DNA of 64,000 nucleotides from Myxococcaceae bacterium. Its GTDB lineage: Bacteria; Myxococcota; Myxococcia; Myxococcales; Myxococcaceae. The first letter of the stretch is position 1, and every line of letters starts with the position of its first letter. A program made the position numbers and the translations under genes. The stretch spans positions 248,001-312,000 of the forward strand of contig JAEUJQ010000050.1 in the NCBI GenBank assembly GCA_016793095.1, in the 5' to 3' direction. This document shows positions 10,105-17,915 of the stretch, piece by piece. Under the pieces are notes generated by a model. The model saw only the letters and a program-made list of their open reading frames with translations, was not told the DNA's origin and did not search any database.

Positions 10105-10953
10105 GTGGGCGTCGTCTTCCTCACGGCCGTCATGTTCACCGCTCCGGCGTCGCTCGAGCTCGAGTGGAGCGTGCCGACCGGCTGTGCCGACGTCAACGTC
10201 GCTCGCGCGCGCATCGGTCCCCTCTCCGGACGCGCCTCGGCAACCATCGTCGAACACGCGACCGGGTGGCAGCTCGTCGTCGAGGTGGCCAACACCGAGC
10301 GGCGCCTGAGCACCACGCGCTGTGAGGAGGCGGTGGACGCCGCGGTGCTGATCATCAAGCTCGCGCTCGAGCCGACGACGGTGGCTCCTGCCGCGCCCTC
10401 GGTCCCTGACCCGGCTCCTGCGCTCGTCGCGCCCACGGCTGCACCGCTCACCTTCCAGCTCGGCGCGAGCGCCAGCATCGTCCTCGGCTGGCTCCCGCAG
10501 CCGCTCGTGCGTTTCGGCGCGGCCTTCAGCGCTCGGGGAGAGCACGTCGTGGTGATGGCAGAGCTCCAGACCGGGCTTCCCCAGCGCTACCCCATCGAGG
10601 GCACGGCGGGTGGGGAAGCCATCGTCCACCCACTCGCCGACCTCAGCGCCGGCGTCTGCTGGGCGGTCCCAGTGGGGCGCGTGCGGGTGGCGCCGTGCGG
10701 GCGCGGCGGGTTCACGGCGCTCTCGGTCGCGGGTGCGCAGCTCGCCGTCTCCCGGCAGGCCGTCGTGCTCGTTCCCCACGGTGGCCCGGGCCTGCGAACG
10801 ACCGTCGAGCTCACTTCCTGGTTGGAGGCGTCGCTGACGGGCTGGGCCCGCTTCAGCTCGTTCCCCGTCGTGTCGCTCGAGGGATCACGCGAGGTTCTGC
10901 GAGGCAATCTCCTCAGCGGCGACCTCGCGCTCGGAATCGGCGGTGTCTGGTGA
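10105..10953 (+). CDS. Exported protein of unknown function, first gene of the sigma operon
   Basis: A 282-residue protein starting with a GTG and a short hydrophobic leader (GVVFLTAVMFTAPAS). The first ~110 residues form a small mixed domain with two cysteines (TGCADV, TRCEEA), followed by a Pro/Ala linker and a C-terminal half rich in alternating beta strands and aromatic residues ending in a Trp, in the manner of a small outer-membrane barrel. I do not recognise the family. Its stop overlaps the GTG start of the sigma factor gene, so the two are translationally coupled; it may report envelope state or be co-regulated with the operon. Confidence 0.7.
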   Translation: MGVVFLTAVMFTAPASLELEWSVPTGCADVNVARARIGPLSGRASATIVEHATGWQLVVEVANTERRLSTTRCEEAVDAAVLIIKLALEPTTVAPAAPSVPDPAPALVAPTAAPLTFQLGASASIVLGWLPQPLVRFGAAFSARGEHVVVMAELQTGLPQRYPIEGTAGGEAIVHPLADLSAGVCWAVPVGRVRVAPCGRGGFTALSVAGAQLAVSRQAVVLVPHGGPGLRTTVELTSWLEASLTGWARFSSFPVVSLEGSREVLRGNLLSGDLALGIGGVW

Positions 10954-11540
10954 CGGATTCCAGCCGGCCCGGCCATTCACCGCGCGTGCAGCTCACTGAG
11001 GCTCTCGGCTCGATGCCAGTGGACGCAGCGGTCGTCGATTTCGACGCGCTCTACGAGTCCACCGTCGACTTCGCCTTCCGGGTGTTGAGCCGCATGGGGG
11101 TTGGCGAGGCCGACCTCGATGATGCCCTTCAAGACGTCTTCCTCGTCGCCCATCGTCGGCTCGGGTCGCTGCGCCCTGGCGTGCGCCCGTCGAGCTGGGT
11201 CGCTGGCATCGCCGTCAAGGTGGCGCACGACTACCGCCGTCGGGCCGCGCGCAAGCCAGGTGAAGCTCTGGACCCGCTCTCCAACACGCTCGAGACCAGA
11301 GACGGCCAACCCGAGCGTTCAGCGATGGTGAGCGAGGGTGTGCGGGCGGTGAACCAGTTCCTCACCACCCTGAGCCCGGTCCTGCTCGAGGTCTTCGTGC
11401 TCGCCGAGCTCGAGCAGCAATCGGCCCCGGAGATCGCCGAGGCGCTCGCCGTTCCCGTCAACACCGTCTACTCCCGGGTGCGGCTCGCGAGAGGACACTT
11501 CGAGCGCTTCGTCGAGCAGCTGACTGGAGGTGGCGCATGA
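10950..11540 (+). CDS. ECF-type RNA polymerase sigma factor
   Basis: A 196-residue sigma-70 family protein with only regions 2 and 4. Region 2 contains DLDDALQDVFLVAHRRL and the DNA-binding SWVAGIAVKVAHDYRRR; region 4 contains EIAEALAVPVNTVYSRVRLAR as helix-turn-helix. It likely directs transcription of its own operon and other envelope genes. The GTG at 10950 is used because of overlap coupling; an internal ATG at 11013 is an alternative start. The next gene starts inside its stop codon (ATGA) and encodes a membrane protein in the position usual for an anti-sigma factor. Confidence 0.9.
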   Translation: MTDSSRPGHSPRVQLTEALGSMPVDAAVVDFDALYESTVDFAFRVLSRMGVGEADLDDALQDVFLVAHRRLGSLRPGVRPSSWVAGIAVKVAHDYRRRAARKPGEALDPLSNTLETRDGQPERSAMVSEGVRAVNQFLTTLSPVLLEVFVLAELEQQSAPEIAEALAVPVNTVYSRVRLARGHFERFVEQLTGGGA

Positions 11541-12430
11541 CGTCGCAACGCGATCGCGCGACGCAGTACCTGGAGGAGGCGCGGGCGCACCAGCCCAGCC
11601 TCGACCCTCGGCGTCGCGAGCACCTCAAGCAGGCGGTCCTCGCGGGCGTGGCAGGCGCGACCGTGGCGGCGTCGAGCGCGAGCGCGGCCGGTGGGTGGTT
11701 CGCGGGCGTCGGCGTCAAGGTGGTGCTCGGCGTGACCGCAGCCGCGGTGGGCTCAGGCCTCACCTATGGAGTGATGAGGTTGGCGCCGGTGGTCGCGGCC
11801 GAACCTCCGAGCGTTGCGGGACAGGGAGCGACTGCTCAGGCGGCCGAGCCAGTGGTGCCTGCGCCCGTCGCCGAGCCAATGGTGCCTCTCGCCCTCGCCG
11901 AGCCAGTGGTGCCTCTCGCCCTCGTCGAGCCGGCGGTGGCTGAGCCCGTCGCCGAGCAGGGCCCTCGAGCGGCGCAGCGCCCGATGCGGGTCATCGAAGC
12001 AGAAGCACGGCCGAGCCTGGCCCCAATCCGCGCCGCCGCCGAGGAGACGCCGCCCATCATGCCGTCGTCGAGAGAGCCGGCGACGAAGCCTGTTGGCGAC
12101 CGGCCAGCAGAGGTCGCCACCTCGCCAGGCACCCGCCACCCGTCAGCCTCGGCGGCGACAACGGCGCTCGACGAAGAACTCGCCCAGCTGCGCAAGGCCA
12201 TGGCGCTGCATGAAGCCGAGGACGAGACCGGCGCGGCGGCGGTGCTCGCCGCATACGAAGACCGGTTTCCACGGGGCCTCCTCCGCGTCGAGGCGCTCAC
12301 CCTGCGCGTCCTCGTCGCCTGCGCACGTGGCCGCACCGACGAAGCTGACGATGTCTGGCGCCTCCTCGAGCGCGAAGCGCCTCACGTGTTGTCCACGCCA
12401 CGCCTGCAGCAGTCCTGCGCGCATCACTGA
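11537..12430 (+). CDS. Membrane protein, candidate anti-sigma partner
   Basis: A 297-residue protein coupled by ATGA to the sigma factor gene. About 45 cytoplasmic residues (with HLKQAVLAGVAG) lead to a membrane segment near residues 55-80, then a Pro/Ala/Val-rich extracytoplasmic stretch with a repeated EPVVPLALAEPVVP unit, and a C-terminal helical domain (AVLAAYEDRFPRG) that resembles a tetratricopeptide unit. The topology and position suit a sigma regulator, but no zinc anti-sigma (HxxxCxxC) motif is present, so the anti-sigma role is inference. The C-terminal domain may bind an envelope partner. Confidence 0.72.
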   Translation: MTSQRDRATQYLEEARAHQPSLDPRRREHLKQAVLAGVAGATVAASSASAAGGWFAGVGVKVVLGVTAAAVGSGLTYGVMRLAPVVAAEPPSVAGQGATAQAAEPVVPAPVAEPMVPLALAEPVVPLALVEPAVAEPVAEQGPRAAQRPMRVIEAEARPSLAPIRAAAEETPPIMPSSREPATKPVGDRPAEVATSPGTRHPSASAATTALDEELAQLRKAMALHEAEDETGAAAVLAAYEDRFPRGLLRVEALTLRVLVACARGRTDEADDVWRLLEREAPHVLSTPRLQQSCAHH

Positions 12431-12448
12431 CCTCTCTCAGGAGCCACG

Positions 12449-13138
12449 ATGAAACCAACCGTCTTTCCGACGTTGTGCACCCTTCTGTTGCTCAGCGTCC
12501 TCGCTGCGGCCTGCGGCATTCCCATCGACATCGGGTCTGGTGACGGAGGCGGACCCGGCGCGACGTCCGGCGGCGCGGCGGCTGGCGGTGTCCCCACGGG
12601 CGGAGGCACGGCAGGCGGGACGGTCACTGGTGGCGGATCGGGCGGCGGCGGTGGAGGAACGGCCGGCGGTGGTGCGAGTGCTGGCGGCGCGGCCGGTGGA
12701 GGGACGGCTGGCGGGCTCACCGGAGGCGGTGCGAGCGCGGGCGGCTCCGCGGGCGGAGGGACGGCGGGCGACGGGGGCGTGATGACGGCCTTCGCTCAGG
12801 TGGACCGGACGATGCTCGAGTTCGGTGAGCAGTTTGGAGAAGGCGTCGCGGTGGGCACGCGCGTCACCGAGACGCTCCTGGTTCGCAACAGCGGTGCGCT
12901 CCCCTTCACCTTCGCCACCAGCTTCACCGGCTCGCCGCTCTTCGTCATCGACTCGGCGCCCGATGGAGGGTCGGTGCCAGCCCGGGGCATGGGCTACGTG
13001 CGTGTCCGCTTCGGGCCCGCAGACGGAGGCTGGAGCGGCACGACGGCGAGCTTCACCGGCGCCCTGGTGGTGACGACCTCGGCGCCCAATCTCCCCTCCA
13101 TCTCCATTCCGGTCAGCGCCAGGGCGGTGAAGCCATGA
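12449..13138 (+). CDS. Lipoprotein with HYDIN/choice-of-anchor-D-like domain
   Basis: A 229-residue lipoprotein. The signal ends in LSVLAAAC with the lipidated Cys. A ~75-residue Gly-rich linker (GGGTAGG-type) follows, then one Ig-like domain with the pattern of ASPM/SPD-2/Hydin or choice-of-anchor D domains: LEFGEQFGEGVAVG, TETLLVRNSGALPFTF, PARGMGYVRVRFGP. Such domains are common on secreted bacterial proteins and bind other proteins or the envelope. A CAGGAG ribosome binding site precedes the ATG, and its stop overlaps the next gene's ATG. Confidence 0.82.
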   Translation: MKPTVFPTLCTLLLLSVLAAACGIPIDIGSGDGGGPGATSGGAAAGGVPTGGGTAGGTVTGGGSGGGGGGTAGGGASAGGAAGGGTAGGLTGGGASAGGSAGGGTAGDGGVMTAFAQVDRTMLEFGEQFGEGVAVGTRVTETLLVRNSGALPFTFATSFTGSPLFVIDSAPDGGSVPARGMGYVRVRFGPADGGWSGTTASFTGALVVTTSAPNLPSISIPVSARAVKP

Positions 13139-14295
13139 TGACGATGCTCGTTTCTCTCTACCTCACCCAGGCCTCGGCGAACCCCGAGTGCACGTCGAGT
13201 CAGAGCTGCAGCCGGCCCAGCGTCTCGCGCTCGGGCAACCTCGCCTCGTGGGCGAGCTACGTGGGTGAGCTCGGCACCCTCTCGTACGAGGATGACGCTG
13301 ACGCTGACGGCCGGCCCGACTCCGCCGACAACTGCCGCTTCGTCTCGAACCGAGACCAGCTCGACGGCGACGGCGATGGCGTGGGGGACAGCTGCGACAA
13401 CTGCGCGGCCAACTCGAACGTCGGCCAGCTCGACCAGGACGGTGACGCCATCGGAGACGTCTGCGACAGCGATCTCGACGGCGACGGCGTGCTGAACGCG
13501 CTGGACAACTGCGCGGCGCTCCCGAACCCGACGGTGGGTGGCGTCCAGCCGAACCTCGATGGCGACGTGTTGGGCGACCGCTGTGACGACGACCTCGATG
13601 GCGATGGCTTCTCGAACGCGCTCGACCTCTGTCCGCGGTTCCCCTCGGCGAACAACGTGGCCCAGCCGGGCCAGACCTGCAGCCTCGACGGCGACCTCGA
13701 CGGGGTCCCCGACCACGCCGACAACTGCCCTGGGACTCAGAACACGAACCTCACCGACACGGACCTCGACGGGCTCGGAGACGTGTGCGACGCCGACGCC
13801 GACGCCGACGGAGTCCGGGACCCGGTCGACAACTGTGCGCGCGTCGCCAATCGCGCGCAGACCGACGCTGATTCCGACGGCGTCGGTGACGCCTGTGACG
13901 CGGTCTTCTGTCTCGTCATCGACCCGAGCAACAGAGCTGACTGCCTCGACCCGCAGGGGCCGTTCCGCGTGCACTCCGGCGGGTCGGTGCAGTTGCTGGT
14001 CGGAGAGCGGTTTCGGCTCCCGTTGTTCGCCAACCGCAACGGCGTGGCGATCCGGTATCAGTGGGTGGTGACTCAACGGCCGGCCGGCAGCTTCGCCCAG
14101 CCGCTCCTGGCCTCGGGCACTGCCTCGGCTTCGCGGGCGTTCGCGTACGCGTACCCGTTCGGCGAGGTGCCCTCATTCGCGGCAGATCGGATGGGCCTCT
14201 ATCAGCTCCAACTGCTCGCCGAGCTGGTCTTCCCAGACGCCGTCTACCCAGCGGTCACGCAGTCCGTCCACACGCTGAACTTCGACGCGCGTTGA
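13135..14295 (+). CDS. Thrombospondin type 3 repeat protein
   Basis: A 386-residue protein beginning with a short hydrophobic leader (MMTMLVSLYLTQASA), so probably exported. Residues ~55-265 hold about eight calcium-binding thrombospondin type 3 repeats with DxDxDG signatures and paired cysteines (DGDGDGVGDSCDNC, DTDLDGLGDVCDAD). The C-terminal ~120 residues form a separate beta-rich domain (SGGSVQLLVGERFRLPL). No MYXO-CTERM or other sorting tail is visible. It is the last gene of the sigma operon and the likely surface product, perhaps an adhesin or matrix protein; that role is inference. Confidence 0.87.
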   Translation: MMTMLVSLYLTQASANPECTSSQSCSRPSVSRSGNLASWASYVGELGTLSYEDDADADGRPDSADNCRFVSNRDQLDGDGDGVGDSCDNCAANSNVGQLDQDGDAIGDVCDSDLDGDGVLNALDNCAALPNPTVGGVQPNLDGDVLGDRCDDDLDGDGFSNALDLCPRFPSANNVAQPGQTCSLDGDLDGVPDHADNCPGTQNTNLTDTDLDGLGDVCDADADADGVRDPVDNCARVANRAQTDADSDGVGDACDAVFCLVIDPSNRADCLDPQGPFRVHSGGSVQLLVGERFRLPLFANRNGVAIRYQWVVTQRPAGSFAQPLLASGTASASRAFAYAYPFGEVPSFAADRMGLYQLQLLAELVFPDAVYPAVTQSVHTLNFDAR

Positions 14296-14449
14296 CAGGC
14301 CAGCCCTCGACCCGCACGCGCCGGCGTCGATGGGCTCATGGCCGAGGTGACGCGCACTCGCCTGCGGCGGCATGCCGATCGACCTGTCCTTCTTCGTCGA
14401 GCTCGTACCTCGATCACCTTCGCGCAGCGCGGAGCGAGCCGCCGACCTT

Positions 14450-14640
14450 CCTGGGCCCGAGCTGGTTCTGGGAGAGGTCGAGCACCTCGAAGTGCCGAAA
14501 GGCGTCGGCGTGCTCGAGGAGTCAGCGTCGGTGAGCACGCCCCTGGAGAGGTCGAGGTGGCGCAGCCGCTTCAGAAGCGCTCGGCACGCAAGAGCGCAAG
14601 CAGCGAACGAAGCGGGCGAGGGTGAGGTCGAAGAACTGAC
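14450..14640 (-). pseudogene. Decayed leucine-rich-repeat gene fragment
   Basis: The stretch 14296-14672 has no intact gene. On the minus strand it holds an LRR remnant: one frame reads LLKRLRHLDLSRGVLTDAD (from about 14580 to 14524) and, after a one-base shift, another reads LLEHADAFRHFEVLDLSQNQ (about 14520 to 14460). Put together they give two consecutive LRR units in the style of myxobacterial LRR proteins (LxxLDLSxxxLTDxxAxxLL). A stop follows soon after. The frameshift and lack of start or stop at proper places indicate a relic. Confidence 0.6.
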
Positions 14641-14672
14641 GCCTCGCCGAAGGAAGCTGTCCGCGTCTCACG

Positions 14673-15449
14673 TCACTTGCAGCTCACGGCCGGGTCGCGG
14701 CGACAGCCAGACGGGTCAGGCGGCGCTTCCTTCATGCACGTCGACCCGCTCTTTCCGCCCATCAGACACCGCATGAACGCGCCGCTGCAGCGGTCGGCGG
14801 CAGCCGGTGATGGGCAGGTGTAGCCCGCGCCATTCACGCAGCACGTCGCCGACGCACTCACGCCCGAGGACGGTGAGGCAGCGGGAGCTGGCTGATTCGT
14901 GCCACTGACGACGTCGAGGCCGCGGTCGACCACGTCGAGCGCTTTTCCGAACGTCTCGAGAGGCGACGGCCCGGGCGGGGGTGGCGCAGGTGGTGGAGCC
15001 GGGGTGGCCCGTTCGGGAAGCGGCGGCGCGTTCATCGGAGCGGCCGCTGGCGAAGGCGCGACTACCCGAACCGGCTCGGGAGCCTTCGGCGTACAACCCG
15101 TCGTGCAGATGGCGAGCGTCTTCGCGCAACGCTGTTTGCACGGCGCTCCCGCGATGGGCCCACACTGCGTCTTGAGACAGTACGTGTTCTGCGTGGCGCA
15201 CGAGGCTTTGCACTGTGCGAGCTCTTCGGGTGACTTCTGCACCACCCCCGGCACGCCCGCGTCGACGACGGCGTCGCTCAGCTCGTACGGCGACCACTGC
15301 TGGCCGTCGCACTTGAGCAGCCGCGGCTTCTGGCCCGGCCCCAGGTCGAACAACAACGACGCGCGCTCGGTGTTGCAGACGGGCGCCTGGGCAGCGGCGG
15401 TGACGGCCGTGAAGGAAGACAACGCGACGACCTTCAGGAGCGCTCGCAT
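14673..15449 (-). CDS. Secreted Cys-rich protein of unknown function
   Basis: A 258-residue exported protein. The ATG at 15449 gives a clean signal peptide (MRALLKVVALSSFTAVTAAAQA). The N-terminal part has a short beta domain (SLLFDLGPGQKPRLLKCDG), then a Cys-rich helical hairpin with regular CxxxC pairs (QCKASCATQ, CKQRCAKTLAICTTGC), a Pro-rich spacer and a second Cys-rich domain (TCCVNGAGYTCPSP, CSGAFMRC) ending in Cys-Lys. The even cysteine content suggests disulfides. I do not recognise the family. It is divergent from the channel gene. Confidence 0.75.
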   Translation of the reverse strand: MRALLKVVALSSFTAVTAAAQAPVCNTERASLLFDLGPGQKPRLLKCDGQQWSPYELSDAVVDAGVPGVVQKSPEELAQCKASCATQNTYCLKTQCGPIAGAPCKQRCAKTLAICTTGCTPKAPEPVRVVAPSPAAAPMNAPPLPERATPAPPPAPPPPGPSPLETFGKALDVVDRGLDVVSGTNQPAPAASPSSGVSASATCCVNGAGYTCPSPAAADRCSGAFMRCLMGGKSGSTCMKEAPPDPSGCRRDPAVSCK

Positions 15450-15666
15450 TCCTGCTCGACCCTCGGGCGATGGCATGTGCGCAAGGACGAACGAACGCGG
15501 GCGCGATTCAGAGGTGGTCGTCGGGGGTCTCGCCGGCCCGTCGAACTCACTGGGCCGCCAGCTCCTCCGTGGCTGGTCCACGCCGCCGACCGGCTGTCGC
15601 CGAGCCAGCGCGAAGGTGCCCGATGACTGAGGCGCGCCGGTGAGGCGGTGCTACGGTGCCGCCGCC

Positions 15667-17832
15667 ATGGCTGACGATACGCCGTCTCTCGGGGACAAAG
15701 TCCGGTACCAGGTCGACCGCTTCCTCTCGTGGAGCCCGATGGCCCGCTTCGTCGGGCTCTTCGGGCTGTCCTTCATCCTCGTGCTGGCCTGTGCCGTGCT
15801 GGCGAAGCTGGTGATGCCGCCGCCCGAAGAGGCTGGCGAGACCTTCGACCTGCTCGAGGCGATGTGGTGGGCGATGACGCGCGTCGCCGACGCCGGCACC
15901 ATGGGCGACGACAAGGGCACGCTGGTGCGCTTCATCGCGACGCTCGCCACGCTCTCGGGCGTCGGCGTGGTGGCGCTGCTCATCGGCCTCGTGTCGAGCA
16001 CCATCGGCGACAAGATCGAGGATCTACGCAAGGGCCGCAGCCCCGTCATCGACGAGCAGCACACGCTCATCCTCGGGTACAACGAGAAGGTCTTCGCCAT
16101 TCTGCGCGAGCTGCGCGAAGCGAACTCGAACCTGTCGAGCGCGAGCATCGTCATCCTCTCCGAGACCGACAAGGAAGAGGTCGAGACGGCGGTGAAGGAG
16201 CGCATGGGCGACATGGGCCCGACCCGCGTGGTGGTGCGTCAGGGCAGCTGCTTCTCGGTGCACGACCTGCGCAAGGTGGGCGCGGGCCGGGCGAAGAGCA
16301 TCATCGTCCTCGCGGACGAAGAGGCTGAGGGCGCCGATGACGCGCAGGACATGGCGGCCATCAAGACGCTGCTCGCGCTGCGCCGCATCCCCGGGGCGCT
16401 CACGAAGAACCACGCCGTCGTCGAGCTGCTCGACTCGTCCCGTCGCACGGTGGTGGAGCAGCTCGGCGCGGGCGGCGTCGAGGTGGTCGCGATGGCCGAG
16501 ACGCTCTCGCGCATGATGGTGCAGACGGCGCGGCAGAACGGGCTCGCCGCGGTGTACCGCGACCTGCTCACCTACGAGGGCAGCGAGTTCTACTTCACGC
16601 CCGCCGGACCGCTGGCGGGCAAGGAGTACCGCGAGGCGCAGTGGGCGACGAAGGACGCGGTGGTGTGCGGAGTGCGCCGCGCCGAGCAGGGCAAGGCGCC
16701 CGTGTGCACGTTGAACCCGCCCGAGGACTTCCTGCTGCAGGACGGCGATGAGCTGCTCGTCATCGCCGAAGACGACGACAGCTTCTCGCTCACCGCACAA
16801 CACCAGCCCACGGTGCCTGAGGGCTTCGCCGGCGCGCAGCCGACGACGCGCAAGCCCGAGCGGCTGCTCATCTGCGGCATGAGCCCCCGGCTCGGAGACA
16901 TGCTGCGCGAGTTCGACAACTACGTGCTGCCGGGCTCCGAGGGGTGGCTGATGCCCGGTCAGGACAAGGACGGCTTCACCACCTTCATCAAGGAGCAGGT
17001 GGGCGGCCTCAAGAACCTGAAGCTCAAGTTCGTCGAGGGCGACCCGACCTCCCCCGAGTCGCTGCGCCGCGTCGTGTCTCCAGACTTCATGGTGGCGATG
17101 GTGGTGGCCGACACCACGCGCGCCACCGACGAGGCCGACGCACGAACCGTCATCACGGTGCTGCTGCTGCGCGACCTGTTCCGCGCCTTCAAGGACAAGA
17201 AGCCCCGCATCATCTCCGAGATCCTCGACCCGCGAACGAAGGACCTGCTCGAGCAGGACTACGGCGCAGACTTCGTGGTGTCGGCCGAGATGACGTCGAT
17301 GCTGCTCGCGCAGGTGTCCGAGCGCCGAGAGCTCAACGCCGTGTTCGCCGACCTGTTCGACTCGGACGGCAACGAGATCTACCTCAAGCGCGCGGCCTGC
17401 TACGCGCTGCTCGGCTACACCACGCCGTGGCTCACGGTGCAGAAGGTCGCGCGCATGCGGGGCGAGGTCGCGCTCGGGTACCTGAAGCTGGGCGGCACGC
17501 CCCTCATCAACCCGCCGCAGGGCGAGGCCGTCATCTTCGCCGAAGAGGACCGCGTCATCGTCATCTCCGAAGATGACAGTGAGGCGATGGGTGATGAGCG
17601 TGGTGGCACGTTGGCAGAGCCTCCCTCGGCGCCCCTGGCCGCCCCAGTCGCTGCGGCCACCCCCCAGCCGAGCGTCGCGCACGAGACCAAGACGCCCGGC
17701 CCTGCCCGCTCGGCGTTGCTGCCGCCCGAGCACCAGAAGGCGCCAGACACGAAGCCCGTCTCCGCCGGCCCGCGGGTCGAAGGGCCCAGCACCATGCCGC
17801 GCCCGCCTCTGCCCCAGAAGCCGAAGAGCTGA
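15667..17832 (+). CDS. CASTOR/POLLUX-type ion channel with RCK/TrkA-N domains
   Basis: A 721-residue protein of the CASTOR/POLLUX/SYM8 channel family. Two membrane helices (about residues 28-50 and 86-112) flank a pore loop with RVADAGTMGD, the counterpart of the ADSGN filter of plant CASTOR/POLLUX. A long cytoplasmic region follows with two Rossmann-like nucleotide-binding RCK units (first: HTLILGYNEKVFAILREL; second: RLLICGMSPRLGDMLREF) and associated C-domains. The last ~80 residues are Pro/Ala-rich and disordered. Start chosen at the ATG at 15667. It probably conducts monovalent or divalent cations under ligand control; ion selectivity is not determined by the sequence. Confidence 0.85.
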   Translation: MADDTPSLGDKVRYQVDRFLSWSPMARFVGLFGLSFILVLACAVLAKLVMPPPEEAGETFDLLEAMWWAMTRVADAGTMGDDKGTLVRFIATLATLSGVGVVALLIGLVSSTIGDKIEDLRKGRSPVIDEQHTLILGYNEKVFAILRELREANSNLSSASIVILSETDKEEVETAVKERMGDMGPTRVVVRQGSCFSVHDLRKVGAGRAKSIIVLADEEAEGADDAQDMAAIKTLLALRRIPGALTKNHAVVELLDSSRRTVVEQLGAGGVEVVAMAETLSRMMVQTARQNGLAAVYRDLLTYEGSEFYFTPAGPLAGKEYREAQWATKDAVVCGVRRAEQGKAPVCTLNPPEDFLLQDGDELLVIAEDDDSFSLTAQHQPTVPEGFAGAQPTTRKPERLLICGMSPRLGDMLREFDNYVLPGSEGWLMPGQDKDGFTTFIKEQVGGLKNLKLKFVEGDPTSPESLRRVVSPDFMVAMVVADTTRATDEADARTVITVLLLRDLFRAFKDKKPRIISEILDPRTKDLLEQDYGADFVVSAEMTSMLLAQVSERRELNAVFADLFDSDGNEIYLKRAACYALLGYTTPWLTVQKVARMRGEVALGYLKLGGTPLINPPQGEAVIFAEEDRVIVISEDDSEAMGDERGGTLAEPPSAPLAAPVAAATPQPSVAHETKTPGPARSALLPPEHQKAPDTKPVSAGPRVEGPSTMPRPPLPQKPKS

Positions 17833-17915
17833 CCGGCGCGAGCTGCGTACCTCACCGGCCGCGCCCGGTATCCGCGTTGTTCAGCCGATTGGACACCCGA
17901 CGGCGACGGTCCGCG

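Noticed and set aside
7613-10309. 898-residue plus-strand frame opposite HDOD and allantoinase genes
   Set aside because: Same reason: it is the antisense of two genes with complete family motifs.
13135-14295. MYXO-CTERM sorting signal on the TSP3 protein
   Set aside because: The C-terminus lacks the Cys-Gly motif, helix and basic tail.
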